Source: Flavobacterium granuli (GTDB lineage: Bacteria; Bacteroidota; Bacteroidia; Flavobacteriales; Flavobacteriaceae). Taken from it: a stretch of DNA of 64,000 nt. The stretch is taken from the NCBI RefSeq assembly GCF_900129705.1, contig NZ_FQWO01000001.1:620001-684000 (forward strand), read 5' to 3'. This document shows positions 1 through 9,345 of this stretch, in pieces. The position numbers and the translations under genes were made by a program. Under the pieces are notes generated by a model, which had not been told where the DNA came from, ran no database searches, and saw nothing but the letters and a program-made list of their open reading frames with translations. Every line of letters starts with the position of its first letter. Position 1 is the stretch's first letter.

Positions 1-441
1 AAATGCTCTCATAAAATAAGCCTCTCCTAACAATCTGTTTTTAAGCTTTTGCTCAACATTCATCTTAGGAACATGTCTAAGTACATCATTAGCACGACGA
101 ATCACTTTATAACTCTGAGGGTACATCCATGAAGTATATCCTTCGGTACCTTTAATTTTAAAGCTTTTTATATTGTCTGCTTGTGAGTTAATTCTACCGG
201 TAACCATATCATCAGAAGCATTAATGTACCAGAAATATCCTCTTGCGAACATATCTTCATCTTTCATATAGAAATAGATACTGTTTACTGCCTCAACAGC
301 ATCTTGCTCAGTTTTCCAGAAATTGACATTAGAAGTACTTCCTTTAGGATCTAAATTTGTAAACTCATTTGAGCAAGAAACTAATCCCATCAATGGAGCA
401 AAACAAACTAGTATAGCGAGTTTTAAAACTTTTTTATTCAT
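1..441 (-). CDS. SusD/RagB-family outer-membrane lipoprotein, N-terminal part (cut by window edge)
   Basis: The reverse strand from an ATG at 441 stays open to base 1 and encodes 147 residues with no stop. The N-terminus is a lipoprotein signal ending in GLVSC, so Cys24 is the likely lipidated residue. The phrases DPKGSTSNVNFW, EAVNSIYF and GEAYFMRAF are typical of SusD/RagB N-terminal TPR-like domains. SusD proteins cap their SusC transporter at the cell surface and bind glycans. It starts 19 nt after the stop of the SusC gene at 461-3526, so the two form one operon. The C-terminal three quarters lie outside the window, so substrate cannot be judged. Family call is firm. Confidence 0.93.
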   Translation of the reverse strand, partial: MNKKVLKLAILVCFAPLMGLVSCSNEFTNLDPKGSTSNVNFWKTEQDAVEAVNSIYFYMKDEDMFARGYFWYINASDDMVTGRINSQADNIKSFKIKGTEGYTSWMYPQSYKVIRRANDVLRHVPKMNVEQKLKNRLLGEAYFMRAF

Positions 442-460
442 TTTTTTTTCTTTTAAATAA

Positions 461-3400
461 TTATAGTGATAATGATAATCCCATGGTTATTGTTCTGGAA
501 ACTGGATATTTACCTACATCAAGTCCTTTTCCGCCCACTTCTGGGTCAATACCACTGTAAGGTGTAATGGTAAATAAATTCTCAGCAGAAAGATAAACTC
601 TTAAGAATGGATCTTTAACACTTGATCCCATAACACTTTTTGGAAGTGTATAGCCTAATGTTACATTTTTCAGTCTTACATAAGAAGCATCTTCTAAATA
701 CCAGCTTGATGTAGTTCCAAAGTTTTGATTATCATCTTTAGTCGAAATCCTTGGCAAATTGGTATTGGTATTTGTAGGAGTCCAAGAATCCAAAACTCTA
801 TTATCTAAGTTGTATCCTTGAAGCGATGCATTATAGGTAGTATATTTATACCCATTGAAAGCTTTTACACCAGCTACACCTTGAAAAATCATTCCTAAGT
901 CAAAGCTTTTATAGGCAAAATTTAAATTCAGATTATACGTAACGTCAGGTAAATAACTCGCCATAAATGCACGGTCATTATTATCTATTTTACCATCATT
1001 GTTTGTGTCCTGAAATTTAAAATCTCCTGGAACGGCATTAGGCTGAATCAGCTTTCCATCTTTTTTATAAGCCTCAATTTCTGCTTGGGATTGAAATATA
1101 CCCATATATGGGATTAAGTATGTTGAATATAATTCTTTTCCCACAATTGATCTGTATGGAGTTAAAATACTTCTCACATTATCAGAATGTGCTATGTAAT
1201 CAATTCCACTACTATTGTATCCATCTAAGTTTATTAACTTGTTATCAAGCAAACTTGCATTAGCATTGATTGAATAAGTAAAATCTCCTGATTTAACTTT
1301 ATAACCAATACCAAATTCAAAGCCTGTATTTTTCACTTCTCCACCATTTACGTCAGCTGCTATTGTACCTTGGTGTGAATCTTCTAATCCCGGAATAATC
1401 ATTCCTTTAGTTGTCTTTTCAAAATAATCAGCTGTAAGAGATAATTTATTGTTAAATAAACTTGCATCTAGACCAAAGTCAAGTGATTCTGAAATTTCCC
1501 ATTTTAAATTCGGGTTTGATTGTCTCCCTGCATAGGTCCCTTTGTAATCTAATTTTCCATTTTCTCCGAGAACTACGGTTGTTGTATTTAAAGGCACATC
1601 AAAAGAGTAATATCCTACCGAATTAATATTTCCTATTTGTCCCCATGAAGCTCTCAATTTCAAATCATTGATAACCGGAATTTTAAAGAACTTTTCATCT
1701 GAAATTCTCCATCCTAAAGAAGTTGATGGAAAATAATCGGCTTGATTTCCTTTAGCCAAACGAGATGTTTGATCTCTACGCATACTGACAGACAAGAAGT
1801 ATTTATTACTATAATTATACATTACTCTTCCTATTGTAGAGGCTAAAGCATCTTCATAAACATCGGTTTGAGGAATTCGAATTACTGATGCATTAGATAA
1901 ATATTGATTAAATGGCTCTTCATTCCCAAAACCTTCTCCTTGTTCAAAAAGATATTCATACTTAGTAAACTGAGCCGATTGAATAGCCGTTACATCTAAA
2001 TGGTGATCATTAAAACTTTTAGAATAGGTTAACTGATTATCCCAAACCCAACGATTGGTATCTGCACCACTTTGGTATAAAAAATTATTTAAGTTAGTTC
2101 TCCCTAATTCAGGTATTCTTGGAGAAAAACGTTTGTATTTATCATTAGTATAGCTGTAGCCAAAATTAGATTTAAAAGAAAGTCCATCAATTATATTATA
2201 ATTAAAATAAGCATTGGCATTAATAAAGCTTGTAGGGTTAGTCGTTGTTGGTCTCAATAATAACGCCACTGGGTTATAAACATCACCGTAAGCTCCTGCA
2301 AACTGAGAAAGATTTTGTGGAGTTACACCACTAAATTTCCCATCAGCATCATAAACAGGAGCTGCAGATGGCATATATAATGCATTAATAATTGCTCCTG
2401 AATAACCGCTATTAGTATCGGTACCTACAGCCTCAGTTCTAGAAAAATAGACATTTTGTCCTATTTTAATCTTGTCTGATAATTTAATATCTGTTTTTTC
2501 TCTAAAGGAAAAGCGCTCTGAAAAAGTACCTAACAAAGCACCTTCTTTTTTATTGTATCCTACCGAGGTCATGTAGTTTACATTATCTGATGCACCACTA
2601 ATATTGAAATTGGCATTGTAAACTGCAGCAGTTTTGAAAATTTTGTCAACCCAATTTGTTCTTGTAATTTGTCCCCAAGGATTTTGTTGTGCATTATGTG
2701 CTGATTGTCTTGGACTACCCCCATTATCAGCGGCTTGATTGTAAACATCGGCTTGCTGTTGAGCATTTAAAGCTGTTGGCAAATTTGTAACTGATTGCAA
2801 TCCGCTGTAAAAATCAAAATTGATACTTGGTTTTCCAACTTTCCCGTTTTTAGTTTCAATTACAATAACCCCGGAGGAAGCTTGTGCTCCATAAATTGCA
2901 GCCGCAGCGGCATCTTTCAAAATAGAAACCGATTTAATATCGACCGGGTTAATAGGTGGCCCATAATACGGTAAGCCATCCACAACGGTTAAAGGTTTTT
3001 CATTAGCAAAGGAACCATATCCACGAATTACGATATTACTCGTTTGCGATGGATCTCCTCCTTGTTGCATCACAGTAACACCAGCCACACTACCTTGCAA
3101 AAAGTCATTTAAGGTTGATACCGGTCTACTTGAAATACTTTCAATATTATCAACAGAAGCAATTGCTGAAGTAATATTTCTTTTTTTGGAAGAACCGTAT
3201 CCTATCAAAACAACTTCGTCTAAGCTATTAACTTCGTCCTCCAAGCTAATATTAATAGTTTGATTTCCACCAAAAGGAATTTCAAGTTTTTTATATCCAA
3301 TAGAGGTAAATACTAATTTTCCTTGTTTCTCTTTTACTGTAATAGCGTAATTCCCATCAAAATCGGTTGAGATGGCATTTTGTTTTTGTTCATTTACTGT

Positions 3401-3526
3401 AACAGTAACTCCCGGAATTGGGGATCCATCTGTTTTAGATGTTACTTTCCCTTTTATAGTCGTTTGGGCAAACGACATATAAAAGCAACCAAAACTAAAT
3501 AATAGTAATAAGTAAGTCTTTTTCAT
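461..3526 (-). CDS. SusC/RagA-family TonB-dependent outer-membrane transporter
   Basis: This 1021-residue protein is a TonB-linked importer that would carry oligosaccharides across the outer membrane with the SusD partner at 1-441. A signal peptide covers about residues 1-20 (cut after SFA). A carboxypeptidase-regulatory-like beta domain follows (about 23-95, IKGKVTSKTDGSPIPGVTV), then the plug (about 110-225, VLIGYGSSKKRNITSAI, ILKDAAAAAIYGAQASSGV) and a long beta-barrel ending GLSLSL. It has no STN domain, so it is not expected to signal to an anti-sigma factor, unlike the SusC at 17339-20710. A TAnnTTTG box at 3554-3561 lies about 30 nt upstream of the ATG. The regulator at 4117-7854 is the likely controller. 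Confidence 0.96.
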   Translation of the reverse strand: MKKTYLLLLFSFGCFYMSFAQTTIKGKVTSKTDGSPIPGVTVTVNEQKQNAISTDFDGNYAITVKEKQGKLVFTSIGYKKLEIPFGGNQTINISLEDEVNSLDEVVLIGYGSSKKRNITSAIASVDNIESISSRPVSTLNDFLQGSVAGVTVMQQGGDPSQTSNIVIRGYGSFANEKPLTVVDGLPYYGPPINPVDIKSVSILKDAAAAAIYGAQASSGVIVIETKNGKVGKPSINFDFYSGLQSVTNLPTALNAQQQADVYNQAADNGGSPRQSAHNAQQNPWGQITRTNWVDKIFKTAAVYNANFNISGASDNVNYMTSVGYNKKEGALLGTFSERFSFREKTDIKLSDKIKIGQNVYFSRTEAVGTDTNSGYSGAIINALYMPSAAPVYDADGKFSGVTPQNLSQFAGAYGDVYNPVALLLRPTTTNPTSFINANAYFNYNIIDGLSFKSNFGYSYTNDKYKRFSPRIPELGRTNLNNFLYQSGADTNRWVWDNQLTYSKSFNDHHLDVTAIQSAQFTKYEYLFEQGEGFGNEEPFNQYLSNASVIRIPQTDVYEDALASTIGRVMYNYSNKYFLSVSMRRDQTSRLAKGNQADYFPSTSLGWRISDEKFFKIPVINDLKLRASWGQIGNINSVGYYSFDVPLNTTTVVLGENGKLDYKGTYAGRQSNPNLKWEISESLDFGLDASLFNNKLSLTADYFEKTTKGMIIPGLEDSHQGTIAADVNGGEVKNTGFEFGIGYKVKSGDFTYSINANASLLDNKLINLDGYNSSGIDYIAHSDNVRSILTPYRSIVGKELYSTYLIPYMGIFQSQAEIEAYKKDGKLIQPNAVPGDFKFQDTNNDGKIDNNDRAFMASYLPDVTYNLNLNFAYKSFDLGMIFQGVAGVKAFNGYKYTTYNASLQGYNLDNRVLDSWTPTNTNTNLPRISTKDDNQNFGTTSSWYLEDASYVRLKNVTLGYTLPKSVMGSSVKDPFLRVYLSAENLFTITPYSGIDPEVGGKGLDVGKYPVSRTITMGLSLSL

Positions 3527-4116
3527 TTCAATTTGTTAATTAGAAGTTCTGTTCAAAAGTATATAAAGACCCTATGTGGGAATTGGACATATCGTTCATC
3601 AAGTCGTATTATTGTATCAAATTAGGCTACTATAAAGACCTTTTAAGAGTACAAATATTTCATTTACACTGAGCTAACATTTAACTAATCCTGCTTTAAT
3701 ATTGCTGATGCAAAAAACAATCTGATAAAAGTGCTTTTATAAATTAAACCCAACTAAGAAGGAAGCATTTTCCTGATTATTCCTGAAAATAGAAGCCTAA
3801 AACTTGATAACAAAGTGAAGTAAATTCAATATAACACAGCGTGGTAAATACCTGAGTTGTTTTTACCACTGATTCGCTAATTTTAATAAAAAATTCCTGC
3901 AAGCAAATAGTTCTTTTTAGTGGAATTACACAAATTAGTATTTTTAAAATCTAAAAAATTAAGTTTAAAAAAAAATCTGCTACCCAAGCTATAGCGCATA
4001 GGCGAAGTAATCTGCGGTCTTTTTAAAACTCATGCGTTTGTCCTGTATAACACACTTGAATAGTAATACTAAAAGTCTTTCTTGGCTTAAGCCCAAATTT
4101 TAAAAATCTTTTTGCT
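3527..4116. other. 590-bp intergenic region between susC and its regulator
   Basis: No credible gene is seen here. It holds the susC promoter and direct repeat (3554-3640) and a hairpin at 3841-3869 with a perfect 8-bp stem (GTGGTAAA/TTTACCAC, 13-nt loop). The hairpin lies downstream of the regulator stop on the same strand, but neither strand has a T tract right after it, so calling it a terminator would be weak. The rest is AT-rich with no pattern I could support. Confidence 0.6.
3554..3640 (-). promoter_or_regulatory. Predicted susC promoter with direct repeat GGTCTTTATA
   Basis: On the minus strand, TACTTTTG at 3561-3554 fits the Bacteroidetes -7 box TAnnTTTG and sits about 28 nt before the susC ATG. 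Directly upstream, GGTCTTTATA occurs at 3571-3562 and again, identically, at 3640-3631, 69 nt apart. Repeats placed like this are candidate binding sites for the AraC-type output domain of the neighbouring regulator. The boxes are seen; the link to the regulator is inference. Confidence 0.5.
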
Positions 4117-7100
4117 TTAAACAGATTGAGTAGTATTATTCCTAAAGGTTTTAGGGCTGGTTCCAAAATGTTTTTTGAACATTCTACTAAAGTATTTAGG
4201 ATCATTGAAACCACATTCAAAACTAATTTCAGAGATGTTCAGATTTTTATTTTTCAACAAAATTTCTGCCTTTTGAAGTCTAAGGCTAATGATAACATCT
4301 GAAGGAGATTGTTTTAATACTTCCTTAAAAATACGATAGCATTTTATTCTTGAAATTTCTAATTGTTCAAATAGAGCCTCTACATTAAATGAAGGGTTGT
4401 GCAATTCTTCTTTGATGATTTCTAATCCCTTCTTTATCAATTTTTCATTGGGAGATAGCACATTACAATCCTCAATCGTGAAATTGAAAAAGTCAAATTT
4501 GGGTTTATCACTACTGCTACTTTCCTTTTTATTATTTAAAAGTTTCAGAATTCTCTTTTGAATATAGGACGCACTAGCGGGCAATTGTATCACCGAATCG
4601 ATTCCCATCTCGATAGTTTGCTCGTGCAAAGAATAGTCGATACGTTCCGATATGTATATGACCGGAATATTTATTCTACTATTTTCTTCATTAATCGTAT
4701 TTAAAAAATCAATTAATAAATTTGTGAACGCCATATTATACAAAACCAGAACATCTATATTGACATGACGAATAGCTGAACTTAAAGCAGCCTCGTTACT
4801 CTCAAATATTAAATTATTTTCTGAATTATCAAGCAATTGTTTCACCATCGAAAAATCAGTTTCCTGACTCAGAATCAAAATATTATTTTTGTCTGCTGAT
4901 AAGTGATTCTCTAGTTCTAAATGTTTCCAAAATACAGCCTCAATCCCTGCAATATTGGACTGATCTATGACGTTTATAGGTATCGCTACAACTATTTCAA
5001 AATATTCCCCTTCATTATGAGCTTTAAACGAAGCTTCCATATCTGTTATTAAAACCTGAGACGCTTTAAAATAAGGACTATATTGATTTACATTATAAAA
5101 ATTATTTTTTAAAACTGTACTATTACTTCTAATACTTATTTTCAGTTTCTCCTCTTTAATTACAATATCGATTCCTATATCGCTTCCTGATTCTGAATAT
5201 TTTATAATATCATTAAACATATATTGAAAGAATAATTTAAATCTAAGAACATCTATTTCTACCCATGAAATAGCATTATCAATCTTATAATTTAAATTAA
5301 TTTGAACTTTTTCCAGGTTTAATTTTAATCCATTTATTAATCCTTTAATAACTGGAAATAAATAAACTGAAACCATTTTTTGATTCCCAATGTCTTTTGC
5401 AAAATCTAAATAGTTCCACTCAGAAATTAAATTAAGTAATCTTCCTGATTGTGCTAATAATTGATTTCTAACAGACTGATTATCTTGTATTTTATTTAAA
5501 CTTTCTATAAGTTCATATAAAGGATCTTGAAATTCAGAAAGTACAAAAATCTTAAATTTATCAATTTCAAAATCTTGATTTTTAAGATTATGATGTATCT
5601 TTAATAATTTCTCTTTTTGAATTAGAATTTCTCTATTCTTTTCATCTAATTCTTTATTATTAACTATCAAATTATTCTTTTGTTGATTGATGATTTCAGT
5701 ACGTTCTTGAATTTGCTTTTCTAGCTTTTCTTGGTACCTCAGAACACTTCTGTTTTTTTGAATCACTAGGTAAATAATCCCAATTAAAACTAAAAGGACT
5801 AAAAAAATAGAGAACCAAAATGTTCCGTAAAAAGGGCTCCTAATAGTGAGTTGTAATTTTACATCTCCTTTAGATTTTTGTTCGTATTGATTTTTTACCA
5901 AGAGTTTGTAATCGCCAGGAGGAAGATCTTTGTATTGTATAGGTGTTAGCGATTGTAGTTTTTTCCAGTCATCATCATATCCTACAAGCTTATAGAGTAC
6001 ATTATTATTTGAATAATCAGTAAATGAAATAGGAATGATTCCTAGTTTTAAACTATTTTTTGAATACTCTTTAACTAATCTTGTTCCATAATTTTCATCA
6101 TCATCGATGGTGATTTTTAGTTTTGGAAAAGTTTTATTAAAACTCATCGAGCTGGGCTGAAAATAATTTAAACCACTAATCCCGCCAAAAAACAACATTC
6201 CTTTCTTGTCTTGATAATAAGCCCCTTCAGAGAATTCAGCTCCCTGCCAGCCTTCATGAGGATTAAAACTTGTTACTTTATAATTATTTCTATCTATAGT
6301 CGCAATTCCTTTAGTAGTGCTTACCCAGAAACTATTATTATTGAGCATTAAACCATAAACCATATGGCTTGGCAAACCCTCATTTTCTGTAATATTTTTT
6401 ACAATTTGGTTCTTAGCTAAATCATAAACGCTAATCCCACCCAGTGTAGCGATCCAAAAATAATTTGTCTTACTGTCTTTGTATAAAGAGTAAACACTAT
6501 TTCCTAAAATTCCATTTGCAGTTGTTATCTTTTTTATTTTACCAGTAGTCAAATCCAGTATTATCAATCCACTGTTCTCAGTACCTATTACTACTTGGTT
6601 ATTATAGACTTCAACTTTTCTAATATGAATTTTATTAAACAAGGCTTGGCTTACAAAAGGCTCAAAAGCAGCTGTTTTTAAATTAAATTTAGCCAATCCT
6701 CCCCAGCAAGCTATCCACAACTGCTCTTTATGATCTTCATAAATAGAATAATTTCTCCCTACAGGAAAATGCTTTAATTTTCCCTGCTCGTATAAAGTGT
6801 ATTTGCCATTTTTTATTCTAATTAAACCTGCATAAGTTCCCACCCATATTGATCCTTCAGAAGATGTAAACAAACTCCTAACTCGGTCCCAATTTGTATT
6901 TAGCTTACTCTCGGCAATAGGATATTTTTGATAACATTTAGCACTATTGCTATAGTAATACAATCCTTGATTGTAATACCCAATCCAGATAGCATTACCA
7001 GGATCTAATGTAATTGCTCTAATAGTTTCGTTCGGCAAATGAGGGTTTTTTTCTGGATGAGGAACAACAGTAGTTATTAGTTCAGACCCTTTATAACTCA

Positions 7101-7854
7101 TACTTAACCCACCATCTTTATGGCCTAACCAAACATTTCCAAAATCATCTTGAAATAATTTTTCTATTTCATTACTGTTAAAACTATAAGGAGAATATAG
7201 ATCATAGGCATAATGCTCAATGTAATTATTGTTTAGATTAGAGGCTGTATTAGGAATTATATATAGGCCATTACGCCTTGTAGCATACCAAATAGAACCG
7301 TGTGCGTCTCGTAAAACATCATTAATAATTACATCCGGATATTTTGAATACAATATCTTTTTAAGACTTCCATTAGTGTCTAGTGTTTCTGTTTGCTTTT
7401 TTTTAGTGAAATAGAATTTTCCGTCTTTAAATTGATAAAAAGCATTTTTAATTTTAATAGTTAGCTGACCTGACTCTGATAAAAATAAAGCTGATGGAGT
7501 TTCTTTAAAGAGATAATTTTTAAATTTATGATTTCCTAAATACGCACAAACGGATCGATCTGTCAGTGCCCAAATAGTGTTTTTTTTATCTTTTAATAGT
7601 TTGACAACCATATTCCCTATAATAGAATTGGATTTATCTAACTCTTCTTTATAGACGGTGAATTTATTACCATCATAAAAATTTAAACCATCCCAAGTAG
7701 CAATCCATAATCCGCCACTTTTATCACTAACAATATCAGTAACAGAATTGTTTGACAAACCTTCTGATGTCGTTAATTTTTTAAATTTAATATTCTGACT
7801 GCAAGTGATAAAATAAATAAAAAAACAAAGAACAGAAAAGCTTAATTTATACAT
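4117..7854 (-). CDS. Hybrid two-component-type (HTCS) regulator with degenerate kinase and receiver
   Basis: The 1245-residue protein has the HTCS layout: signal peptide, two-component propeller repeats (GLSNNSVTDIVSDKSGGLWIA and similar), a Y_Y_Y domain, one membrane segment near 680-705, a coiled coil, a kinase-like core (about 765-960), a receiver-like domain (about 985-1108) and an AraC-type DNA-binding domain (about 1138-1245). The relay residues are missing. The dimerisation box reads VLSEFQDPL, so Ser773 replaces the phospho-accepting His. The ATP-lid motifs DxGxG and GTGxGL are absent. The receiver reads DVLVLYNMAF, with Tyr1039 in place of Asp, and lacks the switch Lys. The HTH half looks intact. 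I chose the ATG at 7854; a longer frame would need TTG at 7866. It probably controls the adjacent susCD. Confidence 0.88.
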   Translation of the reverse strand: MYKLSFSVLCFFIYFITCSQNIKFKKLTTSEGLSNNSVTDIVSDKSGGLWIATWDGLNFYDGNKFTVYKEELDKSNSIIGNMVVKLLKDKKNTIWALTDRSVCAYLGNHKFKNYLFKETPSALFLSESGQLTIKIKNAFYQFKDGKFYFTKKKQTETLDTNGSLKKILYSKYPDVIINDVLRDAHGSIWYATRRNGLYIIPNTASNLNNNYIEHYAYDLYSPYSFNSNEIEKLFQDDFGNVWLGHKDGGLSMSYKGSELITTVVPHPEKNPHLPNETIRAITLDPGNAIWIGYYNQGLYYYSNSAKCYQKYPIAESKLNTNWDRVRSLFTSSEGSIWVGTYAGLIRIKNGKYTLYEQGKLKHFPVGRNYSIYEDHKEQLWIACWGGLAKFNLKTAAFEPFVSQALFNKIHIRKVEVYNNQVVIGTENSGLIILDLTTGKIKKITTANGILGNSVYSLYKDSKTNYFWIATLGGISVYDLAKNQIVKNITENEGLPSHMVYGLMLNNNSFWVSTTKGIATIDRNNYKVTSFNPHEGWQGAEFSEGAYYQDKKGMLFFGGISGLNYFQPSSMSFNKTFPKLKITIDDDENYGTRLVKEYSKNSLKLGIIPISFTDYSNNNVLYKLVGYDDDWKKLQSLTPIQYKDLPPGDYKLLVKNQYEQKSKGDVKLQLTIRSPFYGTFWFSIFLVLLVLIGIIYLVIQKNRSVLRYQEKLEKQIQERTEIINQQKNNLIVNNKELDEKNREILIQKEKLLKIHHNLKNQDFEIDKFKIFVLSEFQDPLYELIESLNKIQDNQSVRNQLLAQSGRLLNLISEWNYLDFAKDIGNQKMVSVYLFPVIKGLINGLKLNLEKVQINLNYKIDNAISWVEIDVLRFKLFFQYMFNDIIKYSESGSDIGIDIVIKEEKLKISIRSNSTVLKNNFYNVNQYSPYFKASQVLITDMEASFKAHNEGEYFEIVVAIPINVIDQSNIAGIEAVFWKHLELENHLSADKNNILILSQETDFSMVKQLLDNSENNLIFESNEAALSSAIRHVNIDVLVLYNMAFTNLLIDFLNTINEENSRINIPVIYISERIDYSLHEQTIEMGIDSVIQLPASASYIQKRILKLLNNKKESSSSDKPKFDFFNFTIEDCNVLSPNEKLIKKGLEIIKEELHNPSFNVEALFEQLEISRIKCYRIFKEVLKQSPSDVIISLRLQKAEILLKNKNLNISEISFECGFNDPKYFSRMFKKHFGTSPKTFRNNTTQSV

Positions 7855-8029
7855 TGATTCAAACAAAATTTAGAGAACAATATTAAAACACACATTTTAT
7901 TCCATTATGAAGAGTACATTAAGGTTCTGTTATTTCTGTAAAATCTTTATAAACAAAATGCTAATAACAAAAATGGACATGCTAACTTAGCCATCACAGA
8001 AAGTTAAGAAATAATCTTAATTTTAGCCT

Positions 8030-8202
8030 ATGAAACAAGTCCGCAAAATTTATGACAAAGCTTTAAAGAAAAAGCCGTTCAATTGAGTTATGATAGAACA
8101 AATGTATCAGAACTTGCCAGAGAGTTGGGAGTCACAGCACCACAGTTGTATATATGGCGTAAAGAGTTCGAGCAATTTAGAGAAGGAAGGAAACTACTTT
8201 AG
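8030..8202 (+). pseudogene. IS3-family transposase orfA remnant (frameshifted)
   Basis: From the ATG at 8030 the frame reads MKQVRKIYDKA. One missing T near 8061-8064 then shifts it, and the next frame reads KEKAVQLSYDRTNVSELA followed by RELGVTAPQLYIWRKEFEQF. This is the N-terminal helix-turn-helix region of IS3/IS911-type OrfA proteins. The frame stops at 8200-8202, shorter than a normal OrfA of about 100 residues, and no orfB follows. The remnant marks an old insertion at the edge of the PUL region. The family call is confident and non-functionality is clear. The left end of the element may be near 7974 (TGGACATGC), but this is only a guess. Confidence 0.8.
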
Positions 8203-8244
8203 ACCGAACAAGGAGATTGCCATAGCTTTGTCTTCATACAAGTA

Positions 8245-8517
8245 ATGCAAAAAATGGATATTGTAAAAATTAAAATCACTTCAAAAACGATAAAAGTAGA
8301 AGTCCGTAATTCCAATAACTACGTTTTTAATTTTAACACAGCCTTAGAAATTGAAAAACAAGATAAAGATGTATTATTGAAGCTATATAATGCTTTGGAT
8401 CTTCTTTTTAAAAAAGAAAACACACCAGAAATTAAAAACTATATTTCGCCTAATCAGACAAACATACTTGACAAGATTTTAGCAGTTGACAATTTAGAAT
8501 TAGAGAAACTAGATTAA
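8245..8517 (+). CDS. Small hypothetical protein (90 aa)
   Basis: The frame opens with ATG at 8245 (second ATG at 8254) and encodes about 90 residues rich in Lys, Asn and Ile, with no signal peptide, membrane segment or Cys. I do not recognise a family. The alternation in IKITSKTIKVEVRNSN and the helical stretch ending in LDKILAVDNLELEKLD suggest a small folded alpha/beta protein. It lies between an IS3 remnant and an integrase pseudogene, so it may be cargo or debris of a mobile element. No terminator or promoter box is convincing. It could be a chance ORF. Confidence 0.4.
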   Translation: MQKMDIVKIKITSKTIKVEVRNSNNYVFNFNTALEIEKQDKDVLLKLYNALDLLFKKENTPEIKNYISPNQTNILDKILAVDNLELEKLD

Positions 8518-8638
8518 TTTTTCTCAACTGAGGAACTTCAGTGAGGAAATCGGGAAAACCCTCAAAAATCTTTTTTCTCAAAATAATTAAACAAATATAA
8601 AGCTGTATTTTGTAATTTAATAAGCTTTATATTACAAG

Positions 8639-8682
8639 ATTCATAACCCTGAGGTCAGGGGTTCAGCTCGCGTCTTCGCTAC
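8639..8682 (+). other. Decayed tRNA 3' end (tRNA-Met-like), probable old attachment site
   Basis: The bases ATTCATAACCCTGAGGTCAG, followed by a GGGTTC T-loop start and the acceptor-like end CTTCGCTACA, read like the anticodon loop (CAT), variable loop, T arm and acceptor strand of a tRNA-Met. The 5' half is absent, and the T stem (GTTCAGCTCGCG) no longer pairs. A rho-independent-type hairpin follows directly, as after real tRNA genes. An integrase pseudogene lies 180 bp away on the opposite strand, the usual arrangement for a tRNA-targeting integrative element. The tRNA identity is inferred from the loop only. Confidence 0.5.
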
Positions 8683-8729
8683 AGCAACAAGCCCTTAAAC
8701 ATCAACTGTTTAAGGGCTTGTTATTGGGA
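8678..8729 (+). repeat. 52-nt tRNA-tail/terminator repeat, copy A
   Basis: This copy begins GCTACAG, contains the hairpin AAGCCCTTAAACA / TGTTTAAGGGCTT, and ends TTATTGGGA. The same 52-nt stretch occurs inverted at 25420-25471 with 45 of 52 bases identical by hand count. The hairpin would act as a terminator for the tRNA-like sequence before it. The two copies bracket the whole GH110 locus. Confidence 0.75.
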
Positions 8730-8819
8730 TCATGTCCCGAAAACATAGGCTTTAAATTTCCGGAGTGAGGTATTTTATAAATTAAGAATAAGAATTATTA
8801 CCACATATAAGCAAAAAAT

Positions 8820-8852
8820 GGTGTAAACAAAATTTAGTTCTTCGTTTACACC
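8820..8852 (-). terminator. Hairpin downstream of the integrase pseudogene
   Basis: GGTGTAAAC (8820-8828) and GTTTACACC (8844-8852) form a perfect 9-bp stem with a 15-nt loop, 10 nt past the stop of the integrase remnant. On the minus strand it is followed by ATTTTTTGC, giving a six-T tract. Probably the old integrase terminator. Confidence 0.5.
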
Positions 8853-8861
8853 GTTTAAAAT

Positions 8862-9345
8862 TTACCCAAATATTTTAATTTCCAACGCCCCTTTTTCGAT
8901 TGCTGACAAAACTGTTGGATCCAAATAATACTCTTTTAGAACACCGTCCGCTGAATGGGACGACAAAATTTTAGTATCCTTATTCATTACTTGATTTACC
9001 CATGTTAAATAAGTCTTTCTAAGATTACTCAAACTAATATCTTTTTCAATTCCCGCCCTTTTTGATAATGCGTAAATGACTTCGAAAGATAGCCACTTAA
9101 AATCCGAAATTTAAGACTTCTTTTTGGGAACAATATATAATCTTCCGTATTTATTTTTTTTTATTATGTCCCATTTCTATTAATAAATCGAATAAATCAT
9201 TATTTATCGGAGCATATTTATATATTTTTTCTTTCTTCTTTCTAGCTCTTATAACTTTTAAATTCTTGATTCGAAAAAACTTTGTTCCGTTAGTTGATAC
9301 AAAAATATCACTCCAGCGTAAATTTACAATTTCTTCATGTATACT
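8862..9345 (-). pseudogene. Tyrosine recombinase (phage-type integrase) C-terminal part, frameshifted
   Basis: Read in the minus direction, one frame gives HEEIVNLRWSDIFVSTNGT and continues to EMGHNKKK, where it hits a stop. After one or more frameshifts another frame gives SLSNLRKTYLTWVNQVMNKD, ILSSHSADGVLKEYYLDP and a stop at 8862. The NLRW region fits the first catalytic-Arg box. LRKTYLTW fits the second Arg box, and the KEYY segment carries the nucleophile Tyr of tyrosine recombinases. The N-terminal half is missing and at least two frame breaks are present, so it is dead. Its place beside a tRNA 3' fragment suggests it once integrated an element there. Confidence 0.78.
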
